Notes: generated from the letters alone by a model not told the origin. A DNA stretch of 64,000 nt from Glaciecola sp047250385 (GCF_047250385.1 NZ_JBLBVM010000056.1:372001-436000), one strand, 5' to 3'. Numbered from the stretch's first letter, positions 52,961 through 62,748 are shown. Translations and numbers: made by a program.

Positions 52961-53377
52961 ATGGCTATATTTGTGAAACATGACATCAGTATCGATGAAA
53001 GCGAGTTCAGCTTGTCAGCTACTCGCGCTCAAGGTGCTGGCGGGCAACACGTTAATAAAGTAGCAACAGCCATATATTTGCGTTTCGATATACGGCAGTC
53101 CTCACTTCCAGACAAGATAAAATCAAAACTCCTAGCCAGTAACGACTCTCGAATTACATCCGAGGGTGTTCTCGTAATACGCGCCCAGAACCACCGCACT
53201 CAGGAACAAAACAAGCGAGATGCGGTCCAACGACTTGTGGAAGTAATTAAAGAAAGCACCTACGAAAAACCCGTTCGAAAACCAACAAAACCCAGCCGCT
53301 CCTCACAACGAAAACGAATGGATAGCAAAACGAAAAGTGGTATTCAAAAACAACTCAGAAAAAAGATAGATATGTAG
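52961..53377 (+). CDS. arfB: Alternative ribosome-rescue factor B (peptidyl-tRNA hydrolase)
   Basis: Releases stalled ribosomes lacking a stop codon. 138 residues: a catalytic GGQ at 27-29 in RAQGAGGQHVNK, then RAQNHRTQEQNKRDAVQRLV, and a basic C-terminal tail (RKPTKPSRSSQRKRMDSKTK) that enters the mRNA channel. This matches ArfB (YaeJ) rather than a full RF. GAGAC-type site (AAAGAGAC) about 10 bases upstream. It stands alone between the trp terminator and the MscS gene. Confidence 0.96.
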   Translation: MAIFVKHDISIDESEFSLSATRAQGAGGQHVNKVATAIYLRFDIRQSSLPDKIKSKLLASNDSRITSEGVLVIRAQNHRTQEQNKRDAVQRLVEVIKESTYEKPVRKPTKPSRSSQRKRMDSKTKSGIQKQLRKKIDM

Positions 53378-53444
53378 ATACCTCCTTATACGCCCAGCAA
53401 ATTGCAAGCACCAATGATTTAGCTAACGAGAGTACAGAAAAAGC

Positions 53445-54317
53445 ATGGAATTTATCGAACAAGTAAAACACTATTTCAATATCCATTTATTCAATATTGC
53501 TGACCATCCATTGAGCCTAGGGCAATTAATACTTATTCCTATTGTCGTAATTGTAGGTGTTGTCCTTACTCGGAAAACAGTAAGAATAACGTCCGAACGC
53601 TTGATTAAAAAAGGGGTGCAGCCCGATTTAGTGCATTTAGTGAAGCGTATTCTGTATGTTGTCGCTATTTTAATGTTAGCGATCACAACGCTTGAGTTCT
53701 TAGATGTCCCCATCACGGCCTTCGCTTTTCTCTCTGGCGCCATTGCGATTGGTGTTGGTTTCGGCGCACAAAACATTATTAACAACTTCATCAGTGGTTG
53801 GATATTAATGTGGGAGCGACCTATTAAGATTGGCGATTTCCTTGAAGTCGACAATGTGAAAGGTAGAGTAGAGGCTATAAACACACGCTCTACCAGAATT
53901 CGACGTGTCGATGGTGTTCACTTACTTGTGCCAAATAGCAAATTACTTGAAAATACAGTCACAAATTGGACTTTGATAGATCAAAGAGCGCGCACTTCAG
54001 TGCGTGTAGGCGTAGCTTATGGTTCAGATTGCAATTTAGTGCGCGATCTAATCGCACAAGCAGTTAACGAACAAGACGGAGTATTAAACGAACCAGAGCC
54101 CGTCGTAGTATTCGATGATTTCGGCGATAATTCTTTGGCATTTGAGGTCTACTTTTGGATTAATGCCAGTATTGAAGGCCAACTACGCAATATCAGAAGT
54201 AATATTCGCTTTCGAATAAATGAGTTATTTAATGAAAACAATGTTGTCATCTCATTCCCTCAACGTGACGTGCATTTAGATGGCTCACTTACCCTTATAC
54301 AGCCGAATGAAAAATGA
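53445..54317 (+). CDS. MscS-family mechanosensitive channel
   Basis: A 290-residue small-conductance mechanosensitive channel. Three transmembrane helices (about residues 23-42, 65-85 and 93-115), the pore helix AFAFLSGAIAIGVGFGAQNIINNF, the beta domain IKIGDFLEVDNVKGRVEAIN with STRIRRVDGVHLLVPNSKL, and a cytosolic vestibule with VGVAYGSDCNLVRDLI. A length and sequence resembling the MscS-like core of MscK. Closes with a polar C-terminus. Opens under membrane tension to release solutes. Confidence 0.93.
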   Translation: MEFIEQVKHYFNIHLFNIADHPLSLGQLILIPIVVIVGVVLTRKTVRITSERLIKKGVQPDLVHLVKRILYVVAILMLAITTLEFLDVPITAFAFLSGAIAIGVGFGAQNIINNFISGWILMWERPIKIGDFLEVDNVKGRVEAINTRSTRIRRVDGVHLLVPNSKLLENTVTNWTLIDQRARTSVRVGVAYGSDCNLVRDLIAQAVNEQDGVLNEPEPVVVFDDFGDNSLAFEVYFWINASIEGQLRNIRSNIRFRINELFNENNVVISFPQRDVHLDGSLTLIQPNEK

Positions 54318-54495
54318 CACTTCAACGCTATTGGATGTCGTGATAATGTAGCCCCATTAATCATGTTGCGATCGCCCAAGGCATTGTTTTAGGTATGTGC
54401 AAGTCTATATTCAGCTTGAGTTCATCCAAACACGACATAATTGACAAGCTAAAACAGCGAAACCCGTTTAATCAACAAATGAGTAGGTAAAAAAT

Positions 54496-54762
54496 TTGAT
54501 CACCTTGCGTTCTTTCTTTCTTGCTGTCACCTTAATTTTTTCCAGTCAATTGGTCTTGGTACCCGTTGTTGTTGCAAAAGTTAAACAAGAGCAGAGCATA
54601 ATCAGTGAATCACAAGCCTCACGAAAAGCACAAAAAGCCGTTGCTGGTAAAGTGCTGAAAGTAGAACTAAAGGGCAATGTTTATAGAGTAAAAATTTACC
54701 AAGACTCTGGGCGTGTTGTTTATGTCAAAGTTGATGCAATAACCGGGAAAATTCGCAAATAA
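54496..54762 (+). CDS. PepSY-domain periplasmic protein
   Basis: An 88-residue small protein starting at TTG (54496), which alone yields the signal peptide LRSFFLAVTLIFSSQLVLVP. The mature part is a single PepSY repeat: ISESQASRKAQKAVAGKVLKV, then YRVKIYQDSGRVVYVKVDAI. PepSY proteins often lie next to two-component systems. It is 61 bp upstream of the PhoP-like regulator gene, so a role as accessory or target of that system is inferred. Confidence 0.83.
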   Translation: MITLRSFFLAVTLIFSSQLVLVPVVVAKVKQEQSIISESQASRKAQKAVAGKVLKVELKGNVYRVKIYQDSGRVVYVKVDAITGKIRK

Positions 54763-54823
54763 GATCATTTTTTATCTAAATGTCTTTTTCACAGCATGTC
54801 AAAAATTTTAAACGGAGTTACTT

Positions 54824-55501
54824 ATGCGGATTTTGATAGTCGAAGATGATAGCAGATTGCTACTTCAACTTGACCAATATATGCAATCACAGGGGTTCAG
54901 TGTCGACCTTGCGGACGATGGCGAAAAAGCCTTATATCAACTTAACGAATATGACTATGATCTTGCGATTATTGATGTTGGCCTACCAAGCATGGATGGT
55001 TTTGAAGTAGTTCAGCGCGCCCGTGCGAATGACATCACCTGCCCTATTATTATCTTAACCGCTCGTGACCGCTGGCAAGAAAAAGTGAAAGGATTAGAAT
55101 GCGGTGCGGACGATTATCTAACCAAGCCCTTTGTTCACGAAGAGCTTCTAGCAAGAGTGAAGGCTCTCATTCGACGCAGTGCAGGACAAGCCAGCCCTAT
55201 TGTACAAAAAGGCCCTCTGTCACTCGATACAAGTGCGAATCAGTTGTATGTCAACGAGCAGCCTATTGAATTAACCGCTTACGAGTACAAGGTTATCGAG
55301 TACTTAATGATGAACCCCAATAAAGTGGTGTCGAAAACAGAAATGGTTGAGCACATCTACGACCAAGACTTTGACTTAGACAGCAATGTGATAGAAGTTT
55401 TTGTGGGCCGTCTTAGACGCAAAATTGACAAAGATAGTAGCATTAAACCAATTGAAACATTGCGTGGCCGTGGTTACCGACTCAATGCCAGTTTGCAGTA
55501 A
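54824..55501 (+). CDS. PhoP-like response regulator
   Basis: A 225-residue OmpR/PhoB-type regulator. The receiver has VEDDSRLL at the start, phospho-acceptor Asp51 (LAIIDVGLPSMDGFE), the Thr/Lys pair (ILTARD, DYLTKPF). The winged-helix output has LTAYEYKVIEYLMMNPNKVV, VFVGRLRRKI and RGRGYRL. Overall it resembles E. coli PhoP more than other family members (RDRWQEKVKGLECGADDY). It is followed by the kinase gene 12 bp later. Confidence 0.9.
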   Translation: MRILIVEDDSRLLLQLDQYMQSQGFSVDLADDGEKALYQLNEYDYDLAIIDVGLPSMDGFEVVQRARANDITCPIIILTARDRWQEKVKGLECGADDYLTKPFVHEELLARVKALIRRSAGQASPIVQKGPLSLDTSANQLYVNEQPIELTAYEYKVIEYLMMNPNKVVSKTEMVEHIYDQDFDLDSNVIEVFVGRLRRKIDKDSSIKPIETLRGRGYRLNASLQ

Positions 55502-55513
55502 AGTAGACAACTA

Positions 55514-56866
55514 ATGAAAACGTGGTCGATTACTCAACGGATTTTCTTTACCTGCTTCTTGTTTGTTGCGATCTTTTTCCCTGCCATCATATTGTCGATG
55601 CAAAACGCTTATGAACGCAGCTTAACACAAGCAAAGAAAGAAGAGCTTTCGACCACCGCCTTCGCAATGATTTCAGAATTTGAGTTTGAAGATGGCCAAG
55701 CTGTTATGCCTCCCCGCCTTTTTGTAGAAGACTTAAACTTACCCGGGTCTGATTTAGTTGCTGTGATTAAGTGGAGAAAGCAACAAGTGTGGCAATCTCA
55801 ATCGTCTATCGATAACAATATTAATGCCAGTATGTTTAACCTATTGTTTCGTCAAACAGACGGGCACTCACCTCAAGAAACAATCTTCCTAACTGACTTT
55901 AATGAGGAAAATCCACATTTTGCGCTTTCTAAAAAAGCAGAGTTCTTTATTGATGGTGAGTTTGAACAAGTAAGCTTCTTAGTAATCAACAATAAGAATG
56001 TTTACGAAGGCGAGTTAAGCACATTCATCAACAGATTGTGGGGATGGATAGCGGTATTGGGGCTTGTTCTTCTTGGGCTAATCGCCCTTTCCCTGCGCAG
56101 TGTTTTTATGCCCATGCAAAAAATTATTGCGCGAATAGGTGAAATTGAAGAAGGCAAAATAGACACCATTGATGACGAATACCCGCATGAGTTGAAGCCC
56201 CTACAAAACAGCATTAACAAACTTCTCAATAGTGAAAAACAGCAAAGGGAACGCTACAAGAAGAGTTTGGATGACTTAGCGCATAGCATCAAAACGCCAT
56301 TAAGCGTTATATTAGGCCAGGCAGATTTGAGTTCAGATATAAAAGAGCCTGTATTGCATATTGATAATATTGTTAAACGACAACTCAAAAGAGCCACTAT
56401 TAATGTCGTCGGTTTTTTACCCAGTATCGACGTTTTTCCTGTGACCCAATCACTTCTTGATGCGATGCGTAAAATTCATCAGCAGAAATCTTTATCATTT
56501 GACTTAGAGATGCCTCAGCCGGCCCCCGTATCGATTGATCAGACTGACTTTATGGAAATTATCGGAAACTTGCTCGACAATGCATGCAAGGCCGCAAGAA
56601 CTTCTGTAAAAGTGGTTTATGAAAAAGGTGAAAAGCTCACGTCAATTAGTGTGATAGATGACGGTAAAGGGATATCAGCATCAGCCATTTCTGCCATAAC
56701 TGAACGCGGTAGACGCTTAGATACCTATTCTGAAGGTCAAGGCCTTGGCCTCGCTTTAGTTGTTGATATGCTTGAAAGTTATGGCGGAGAACTTAACATA
56801 GAAAGTGACGCGAGCAAGGGCAGCGTTTTCCGCATCCAAGTGCCCCACCTTCGTGCCAATAAATAA
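55514..56866 (+). CDS. PhoQ-like sensor histidine kinase
   Basis: A 450-residue membrane kinase for the preceding regulator. TM1 about 10-30, a periplasmic sensor about 31-172, TM2 about 173-195, HAMP-like about 196-245, then the phospho-acceptor His257 in DDLAHSIKTPLSVILGQ (same HSxKTPL pattern as PhoQ). ATP-binding boxes: NLLDNACKAARTS (N), VIDDGKGI (G1), GQGLGLALVVDMLESYGG (G2). The sensor is shorter and less acidic than E. coli PhoQ, so its signal may differ. Confidence 0.92.
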   Translation: MKTWSITQRIFFTCFLFVAIFFPAIILSMQNAYERSLTQAKKEELSTTAFAMISEFEFEDGQAVMPPRLFVEDLNLPGSDLVAVIKWRKQQVWQSQSSIDNNINASMFNLLFRQTDGHSPQETIFLTDFNEENPHFALSKKAEFFIDGEFEQVSFLVINNKNVYEGELSTFINRLWGWIAVLGLVLLGLIALSLRSVFMPMQKIIARIGEIEEGKIDTIDDEYPHELKPLQNSINKLLNSEKQQRERYKKSLDDLAHSIKTPLSVILGQADLSSDIKEPVLHIDNIVKRQLKRATINVVGFLPSIDVFPVTQSLLDAMRKIHQQKSLSFDLEMPQPAPVSIDQTDFMEIIGNLLDNACKAARTSVKVVYEKGEKLTSISVIDDGKGISASAISAITERGRRLDTYSEGQGLGLALVVDMLESYGGELNIESDASKGSVFRIQVPHLRANK

Positions 56867-56901
56867 AGCTAAACGTCTTTTCACCTTGTCTACTAGAAGG
56901 C

Positions 56902-57951
56902 CTATTTTTCGTCCTTCGCTTCAAGCAAGGGAGTATCGTCGCTAGACAGCAGAACGGCTAACCACTTGCTTTCCTCTCGTGATTCGAGTGCTATTTTAAC
57001 TACCATTGTGAGTGGTACAGACAACAACATTCCAACACTACCTAGCAACCATCCCCAGAATATTAAGGATAAAAATACAACCAAGGTAGAAAGCCCTAAG
57101 CCACGTCCCATGTAGCGCGGTTCAATAACATTTCCCATTACCATATTAACAACAACAAAGCCTAAACCAGCAAGCCCAGCCTTTGCAAATCCAAACTCAA
57201 CAAAAGCCATTAATACCGCAGGCACGGCAGCAATTATGGAGCCTATATTTGGAATGAAATTGAACATAAAAGCCAATACAGACCAAAGTAAAAAATGATC
57301 TACACCAAGAATGTACAACCAAATAGCAATGCAAATACCAGTACCTAAACTCACCAAGGTTTTAATCCCTAGATAGCTATTCACAGATAATAAGAAACGA
57401 TCAATATGGGTCATCTTCATGTCCGGATCTGCCATCGCAACATGGATGCGTTTAGGCATACTTTCGGCTTCAAACAACATGAAAATAACCGTCAATAGTA
57501 TGAGCACGAGATTAGATAGTGCACTCCCCATACCGCTTAAGAAGCCAGTCGCTACTGACATTGCGGCTCCCGGGTCCATATAGGTTAGCAGTAATTCTTT
57601 GTCGATATTAATGTTGAGTACATTTAGTTTATTTACAATCCAACTAAACTCATCGGTTAGTTGTTCTCTATAAACTGGCATGTTCAAACGAAATTCGCTG
57701 AGTGACTTAGTAATTAAGCCAGCGAGCATAAATCCAATAATCATTATTATCAGTATAACTAGGGTAACAGAAAGCCAACGTGGAATTTTATAGCGGCTAG
57801 CCCAATTGATGAGTGGGCTACAAGCAATTGCAATAAAAGCGGATAATAAAAACGGGACCATAATCACACTCGCAGCCTTTATGCCAGCCAGTACGATTAT
57901 GACACATGCCATAACAATCATCGTTTTAGCGATGGGTGATTTTATATCCAT
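56902..57951 (-). CDS. AI-2E family transporter (PerM/YhhT-like)
   Basis: A 349-residue inner-membrane protein with about eight helices. Family features: IIVLAGIKAASVIMVPFLLSAFIA at the N-terminus, GSALSNLVLILLTVIFMLFEAE, FLLWSVLAFMFNFIPNIGSIIAAVPAVLMAF, and VIEPRYMGRGLGLSTLVVFLSLIFWGWL near the C-terminus. The family includes the AI-2 exporter TqsA and Na+/H+ antiporters, so the substrate is not assignable. Convergent with the kinase gene across 35 bp. Confidence 0.92.
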   Translation of the reverse strand: MDIKSPIAKTMIVMACVIIVLAGIKAASVIMVPFLLSAFIAIACSPLINWASRYKIPRWLSVTLVILIIMIIGFMLAGLITKSLSEFRLNMPVYREQLTDEFSWIVNKLNVLNINIDKELLLTYMDPGAAMSVATGFLSGMGSALSNLVLILLTVIFMLFEAESMPKRIHVAMADPDMKMTHIDRFLLSVNSYLGIKTLVSLGTGICIAIWLYILGVDHFLLWSVLAFMFNFIPNIGSIIAAVPAVLMAFVEFGFAKAGLAGLGFVVVNMVMGNVIEPRYMGRGLGLSTLVVFLSLIFWGWLLGSVGMLLSVPLTMVVKIALESREESKWLAVLLSSDDTPLLEAKDEK

Positions 57952-58166
57952 AGTTTTTTATCCAAAATAATAATTGTCAGCGAAACAATCTCAGTGTCTA
58001 TACTTATAAAGCGCTAAATTAAATGCTTTATAAATGAATAAGCTTGTAGACAAGTGAATAAGTATCGTTGATAGTTTAATTGAAATACCTGTTTAGTATG
58101 ACAATTTTTTAAAAACAATCACATATAAAGTTTCAGTAGAAGAGAATAAAGGGAAATATTGAACAA

Positions 58167-58532
58167 ATGAACCTGAATCAAGCCACAATCAGAATTAAAA
58201 ATTTGAGACTTCGCACCTATATTGGTATTAACGAAGATGAGATAAAGAATCAGCAAGATGTAGTGATAAACGTCCTTATTCACTACGATGCAAAAAAAGC
58301 TACCGATTCGGACTTAATGGACCATGCTTTAAATTATAAAACCATTACTAAAGCCATCATCCGTTTAGTGGAGGATAATCGCTTTTATTTACTTGAAAAA
58401 TTAACTCACGATGTATTGAATATAGCGGCTGAACATCCTTGGGTAAGTTACGCTGAAGCTGAAGTTGATAAACCCCATGCACTTCGTTTTTCTGATTCCG
58501 TTTCGCTCTCATTATCGTGTTCAAAGGAGTAA
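58167..58532 (+). CDS. folX: Dihydroneopterin triphosphate 2'-epimerase
   Basis: Epimerises dihydroneopterin triphosphate, a side reaction of the folate and tetrahydromonapterin pathways. 121 residues of the FolB/FolX tunnel fold. The motif RTYIGINEDEIKNQQDVVINV (with the conserved Glu and pterin-binding residues) and HALNYKTITKAIIRLVEDNRFYLLEKL are clear; the FolX-like rather than FolB-like length and pairing with yfcH decide the call. It is followed by yfcH 6 bp later, as in E. coli. Confidence 0.92.
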   Translation: MNLNQATIRIKNLRLRTYIGINEDEIKNQQDVVINVLIHYDAKKATDSDLMDHALNYKTITKAIIRLVEDNRFYLLEKLTHDVLNIAAEHPWVSYAEAEVDKPHALRFSDSVSLSLSCSKE

Positions 58533-58538
58533 GGTAAC

Positions 58539-59429
58539 ATGTCAAAAAGCATATTGATTACTGGAGGTACGGGCCTTATTGGACGCAATTTGGTGGCAGC
58601 TTTAGAAAAGCAATATGCGATAACCGTCGTAAGTCGCGATCCAGCGCGAGCAATACGTTTATTAGGTGACAATGTTAAAAGTATAAGTGCTGAAAACCTC
58701 GTTTCAGTTGATGAGTATGATGCTATCGTCAATTTGGCAGGCGAGCCAATAGCCGATAAACGTTGGACTGACAGTCAAAAAGAGCAGATATGTCAGAGTC
58801 GTTGGCATATAACCACACAACTGGTTGAATTGATTAATTCAGCCAAAGATGCACCTAGCGTCTTCATCAGTGGCTCAGCGGTTGGTGTTTATGGACGTCA
58901 GGGCGATACTGTCGTAGATGAAACATTTACTGATTTTCACGAAGAATTTAGTCGCAAGGTTTGTCAAAAGTGGGAGGATATTGCTTTAAAGGCAAACACT
59001 CGTGTGTGCATTATGCGCACAGGCGTAGTGCTATCTGATGAAGGTGGTGCTTTAGCAAAAATGCTCATGCCATTTCGCTTAGGTCTAGGTGGTCCAATTG
59101 GCACAGGTAAACAGTTCATGCCGTGGATCCACATTGAAGATATGGTGAAGGGCATTCAATACTTGTTAAACACTGAAGCGGCCAAAGGTATCTATAACTT
59201 TACCTCACCAAACCCAAATACCAACCATTTCTTTTCACTAGCCTTGGCGAGGCGCTTAGAAAGACCGTGTATTTTTAGAGTGCCTGCTTTTGCGATAAAA
59301 GCACTAATGGGTGAGTCTTCAGACTTAGTTTTGTATGGGCAAAAAGTTATCCCACAAAAACTAATAGATGAAGGGTTTTCTTTCGGGTTTCCTACTTTGA
59401 AGGAAGCTTTGGCGGATTTGGATCTTTGA
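58539..59429 (+). CDS. yfcH: TIGR01777 family NAD-binding epimerase (YfcH)
   Basis: A 296-residue member of the extended SDR family. NAD-binding motif ITGGTGLIGRNLVAAL (about 6-21), the NLAGEPIADKRWT patch that marks the TIGR01777 group, SGSAVGVYG and the closing RLDIPQ-type region (here ARRLERPCIFRVP). Function of the family is unclear; often next to folX in gammaproteobacteria, so it may act on a reduced pterin. GGAG lies near the ATG. Confidence 0.91.
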   Translation: MSKSILITGGTGLIGRNLVAALEKQYAITVVSRDPARAIRLLGDNVKSISAENLVSVDEYDAIVNLAGEPIADKRWTDSQKEQICQSRWHITTQLVELINSAKDAPSVFISGSAVGVYGRQGDTVVDETFTDFHEEFSRKVCQKWEDIALKANTRVCIMRTGVVLSDEGGALAKMLMPFRLGLGGPIGTGKQFMPWIHIEDMVKGIQYLLNTEAAKGIYNFTSPNPNTNHFFSLALARRLERPCIFRVPAFAIKALMGESSDLVLYGQKVIPQKLIDEGFSFGFPTLKEALADLDL

Positions 59430-59850
59430 CATTATTTTAAACTAAACAGGAAATGTGACTGAACTAAACAGGATGAATCATTGAGCTAAGGTTAGTAACT
59501 CAAAGCACCGATTTTATTTAATATTTAATGTTTTACCTGTATTCCTTCGTAGGAACTTTGATTCAAACTGACAGGCAAGAATGCCCCACTCCTACCTGTC
59601 AGCGCCTCGAGAGTGTCACGACCGAGAGACTGTCACTTTCGCGAAACCGTAAAGTTCGAGAGACTGCAAATTTCGAGAGACTGTCACCACCGCTAAATTG
59701 TCACCACCGCCAAACTGTCACCACCGCGAAGGCGGTGGCCTCCTTGGTACGATAAATTGCTCTCCCAAAAAATATCGTTTCAATAAGCCGATAACCTCCC
59801 CAAATAACTTGGATTTTGCAATGTTAAACTTACAGCAAGCTAACGATACT
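59430..59850. repeat. Repeat-rich spacer with REP-like palindromes
   Basis: This 421-bp gap has no gene. It holds ACTAAACAGG twice (59441 and 59463), a TTCCTTCG-AGGAA motif (about 59542) like the cores of the 8610 array, an 8-bp inverted repeat CTGACAGG/CCTGTCAG (59568 and 59595), four CGAGAG copies (59608, 59623, 59657, 59674), CTGTCACCACCGC-type units three times, and the hairpin CCACCGCGAAGGCGGTGG (59721-59738). It looks like a cluster of extragenic palindromes between convergent genes. Confidence 0.7.
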
Positions 59851-62748
59851 CTATTGCACAAACTTCTGCTGAAAGTGACGCTTCCCATGAACATCATAAA
59901 CACTCAATTGATAAGATGAGCCTTTTTCAACATTCTCAATCTTAAAATAATCATTCCAAGTGCTTGATTCTTTTCCGGTTATCGGTTCAATCTTAATGCT
60001 AACTAGTTGCCCGTCTTTATCAAATTTTTTCCATTCAACCAAGATCATCGTTATCTCGGAACTAGATAGAAAGCTACCGAACTCAATTTCAAAGTCGAAA
60101 CCAAGGTAAAGGTTTTCCTCGGCAAGTATGGCCAATAGTTCACCTGTGCTCGGCTTAGTTAAATAGTTAAGCTCTCCCTTTCTACCGAACACAGCACTTT
60201 TGATATATTCAAAATAACCCACGTCTTCTACTGACAGCTCAAAGGCAAATGACTCTATTTTGTATGCCTCTGTCACCAGCCCAATCAACAAATTACGCTC
60301 TTGCTTAGTGTAATTATCCTTAACAAGTGTTCGAGCAAGCGACTGACTGAATAAGCTCGCGTCTTCTCTATTGATGAGCTGTTTTGATATAAGCCTAAAT
60401 TCATCAACACAGGCTTGAACATCTTTCACACTCTCATCCTCTGCAAGGCATCGTAGCTGAGCAAGGGCGAGTTTTACTTTTAGTACGTCACTTTGCTGTT
60501 GTACTTGAGTGAACAAATCCAAGGCTCGTTTATCATTAGTTGGCGCAAACCATCCATTCATATAAGCCGTTCCTAAACGAAACTTCGCATTAGGGTGTCC
60601 GGCAGCCACTGACTTTTCTAGTAATTCAATTCCCTTTGCATGGTCAACTTTAACATTATCACCAGACAAATATCGCACACCCATCGAGTAGCTTGCTTCC
60701 ATAGAATCAAACGGTTCGGCTCTCACCAAATACTCGGCAGCAAGCTCAAGGTCTTTATCAATATCATCTCCATTTTGGAGATACTCCGATAAAATTGTAA
60801 AGTCATAACCGTACGCTTCTTTATTATGATCATTCTCGAAAGCAATATCAGGAATAGGAATGTTGAGTTTCTGATGTAAAAAATCAACTTCTAACGCTGC
60901 TTGGTGACGATCCTCAGACCAAGTTAGGTGTCCATGTGCAGCATACTTGTAAGCAACGAGACTTACGTCCTTGTTGTGTTTTTCCAACATGTAATGCATT
61001 CGATTTGTGTGTTCGTAATGCGCTATCCTATCTAATACACCACCGATCAATAAAATAGGAATATTGAATTTTTGTGCATAATAGACCGGTGATATAGCCT
61101 GATTTTCCGGCTTATTTTCACCAACTACTCGAGCGACTTTATCTCTAAACTCATCAGTCGTGTTGCGGTTGGTGCTATTGAACAACAAAGGAATGTCGTA
61201 GATACCAAACGAGGCGATAACACAATCATAAATTTCAGGGTGTTTAGCCGCTAATACCATCGATGAATATGCACCATAGCTGGCACCAATAGCACACACC
61301 TTATTGAAGTTATTGTTGGCTAGCACACTGTCAACAACAGCACTTATATCTTGTTCGATAAGTTGACCAAATTGACCGACGCCTTTCTTTCTAAAGCTTT
61401 TTCCGAAGCCCTCAGAGCCCCTAAAATTTACCCTTAAAACAGTAAAACCACGATTGGCTAAAAACTGCACTTCTCTATTGAATAAATTATTGTCTCTAAC
61501 ACCGATGGGACCGCCGTGAGGGCGCACCAAGAGCACGTTGGCATCGTAACCCTGAGGTCGTGTAATAAACGCTTCAATCTCAACCCCCTCCTCGTTTGCG
61601 ACACTAAACGATTCTGAGGGCGCAAATTTGTACTTATCCAGTTTAGGATACACGGAGACCATCTTGGTCATTGAATCATTTTTATAGTCGTATACGTAGT
61701 ACTCGCCTGCATTATCGTCACCTGTAACAAAAATAAGCAAACGCTTAAACTCTGAACTCTCGTCAATAATATTGGGAGAGCCGCTTTCAAAACTCGACCG
61801 TAGTCGTTCGACAATCTCATTGGTTGTCGCGCCTAGCCATTCTCTGAAGGGCAAGCCGTTTTTAAAGTATTCCACTGAATTTAGCTTTCCATCAGCAGTT
61901 ACATATGCATTTATCAAGTCATTATTGCTGTTTTCATAAAGAATGTCGCCTAAGGTTTGAGAGCTAATATTGAAGGTTTGTAGTACCACTGTATCGCTTT
62001 CTTTATTCGTTAAAACAGCAAGGCGATCTGGCCCGATAAAACCAACCGGTTCAATCGTCTCATCTTTATTTGGCTTAGTGAAAAGAGGAAACCAATTGCT
62101 CTTTTCTAAAGTTCTGTATTGAACACTAACAAGCTTAGTTTCATCTGAGTAGAACTCCCCAAATACGCGCTTGAATGCGACGTCATATTTATAACGTATG
62201 AGGTTTTTGTTTGATTTATCTATTTGCTTAGCATTTGAAAAATCATTTCGTTTTAGGTCTTCAACACTTACTTTGTAAAGTCGTTGAATAGTGTATGAGT
62301 TTATTCGCTCGGTTTTTGCGAATAAGACATTAACGGGATCATTGGCCAAAATATTAACCAGATAGCCTTTTTCCAAAACAACTGCTTTAGTTTTAAATTC
62401 GTTACCTATGCGCTCAAAGGTTAACAAAGTCTGTTTGTTCCGACCTCTTTTTGAAGATGTTTCTAAATAGATAACATCTTTATTTACCCAAGTGAAATTG
62501 AGTAGGCGCACATCTTTTGCGATGGAGGCAAGCGAGAATATGCGTTGTTCACTGATATCAACAAGCTCGATATAAGCTTCTTCTTTTGTTTGTAGTATGA
62601 AAGAAAAATATTTTCCTGTTGGGGATAACTGTCCTGAGCGATGTTCGGCTGCAGTGAACAATTCTTCAGCTTTAATAAAAAGGTGATTTTCTTGAGCAAT
62701 TGAGGTGTTAACAAGGCACAAAAATATGATAGTGATAATGTGCTTCAT
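59851..62748 (-). CDS. S9-family serine peptidase with Sel1-like repeats
   Basis: A 965-residue exported protein (signal peptide MKHIITIIFLCLVNTSIA). Residues about 20-370 look like a degenerate beta-propeller, about 380-640 form a prolyl-oligopeptidase-type alpha/beta-hydrolase: Ser490 in GASYGAY, Asp573 in GGVLDRIAH, His605 in YAAHGHLTWSEDRHQA. Then Sel1-like tetratricopeptide-style repeats (about 685-760, MGVRYLSGDNVKVDHAKGIE, LLEKSVAAGHPNAKFRLG). The C-terminal about 150 residues read as a beta-rich domain of unknown type. It overlaps the upstream lipoprotein gene by 4 bases. Substrate unknown; the peptidase is probably periplasmic. Confidence 0.88.
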   Translation of the reverse strand: MKHIITIIFLCLVNTSIAQENHLFIKAEELFTAAEHRSGQLSPTGKYFSFILQTKEEAYIELVDISEQRIFSLASIAKDVRLLNFTWVNKDVIYLETSSKRGRNKQTLLTFERIGNEFKTKAVVLEKGYLVNILANDPVNVLFAKTERINSYTIQRLYKVSVEDLKRNDFSNAKQIDKSNKNLIRYKYDVAFKRVFGEFYSDETKLVSVQYRTLEKSNWFPLFTKPNKDETIEPVGFIGPDRLAVLTNKESDTVVLQTFNISSQTLGDILYENSNNDLINAYVTADGKLNSVEYFKNGLPFREWLGATTNEIVERLRSSFESGSPNIIDESSEFKRLLIFVTGDDNAGEYYVYDYKNDSMTKMVSVYPKLDKYKFAPSESFSVANEEGVEIEAFITRPQGYDANVLLVRPHGGPIGVRDNNLFNREVQFLANRGFTVLRVNFRGSEGFGKSFRKKGVGQFGQLIEQDISAVVDSVLANNNFNKVCAIGASYGAYSSMVLAAKHPEIYDCVIASFGIYDIPLLFNSTNRNTTDEFRDKVARVVGENKPENQAISPVYYAQKFNIPILLIGGVLDRIAHYEHTNRMHYMLEKHNKDVSLVAYKYAAHGHLTWSEDRHQAALEVDFLHQKLNIPIPDIAFENDHNKEAYGYDFTILSEYLQNGDDIDKDLELAAEYLVRAEPFDSMEASYSMGVRYLSGDNVKVDHAKGIELLEKSVAAGHPNAKFRLGTAYMNGWFAPTNDKRALDLFTQVQQQSDVLKVKLALAQLRCLAEDESVKDVQACVDEFRLISKQLINREDASLFSQSLARTLVKDNYTKQERNLLIGLVTEAYKIESFAFELSVEDVGYFEYIKSAVFGRKGELNYLTKPSTGELLAILAEENLYLGFDFEIEFGSFLSSSEITMILVEWKKFDKDGQLVSIKIEPITGKESSTWNDYFKIENVEKGSSYQLSVYDVHGKRHFQQKFVQ

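Noticed and set aside
54318..54495. PhoP-box promoter before the PepSY gene
   Set aside because: Only one GTTTA-like half-site could be seen, not the spaced direct repeat required.
59528..59755. 75-codon plus-strand frame after yfcH
   Set aside because: It is a translation of the repeat cluster (CGAGAG and CACCACCGC units), not a plausible protein.
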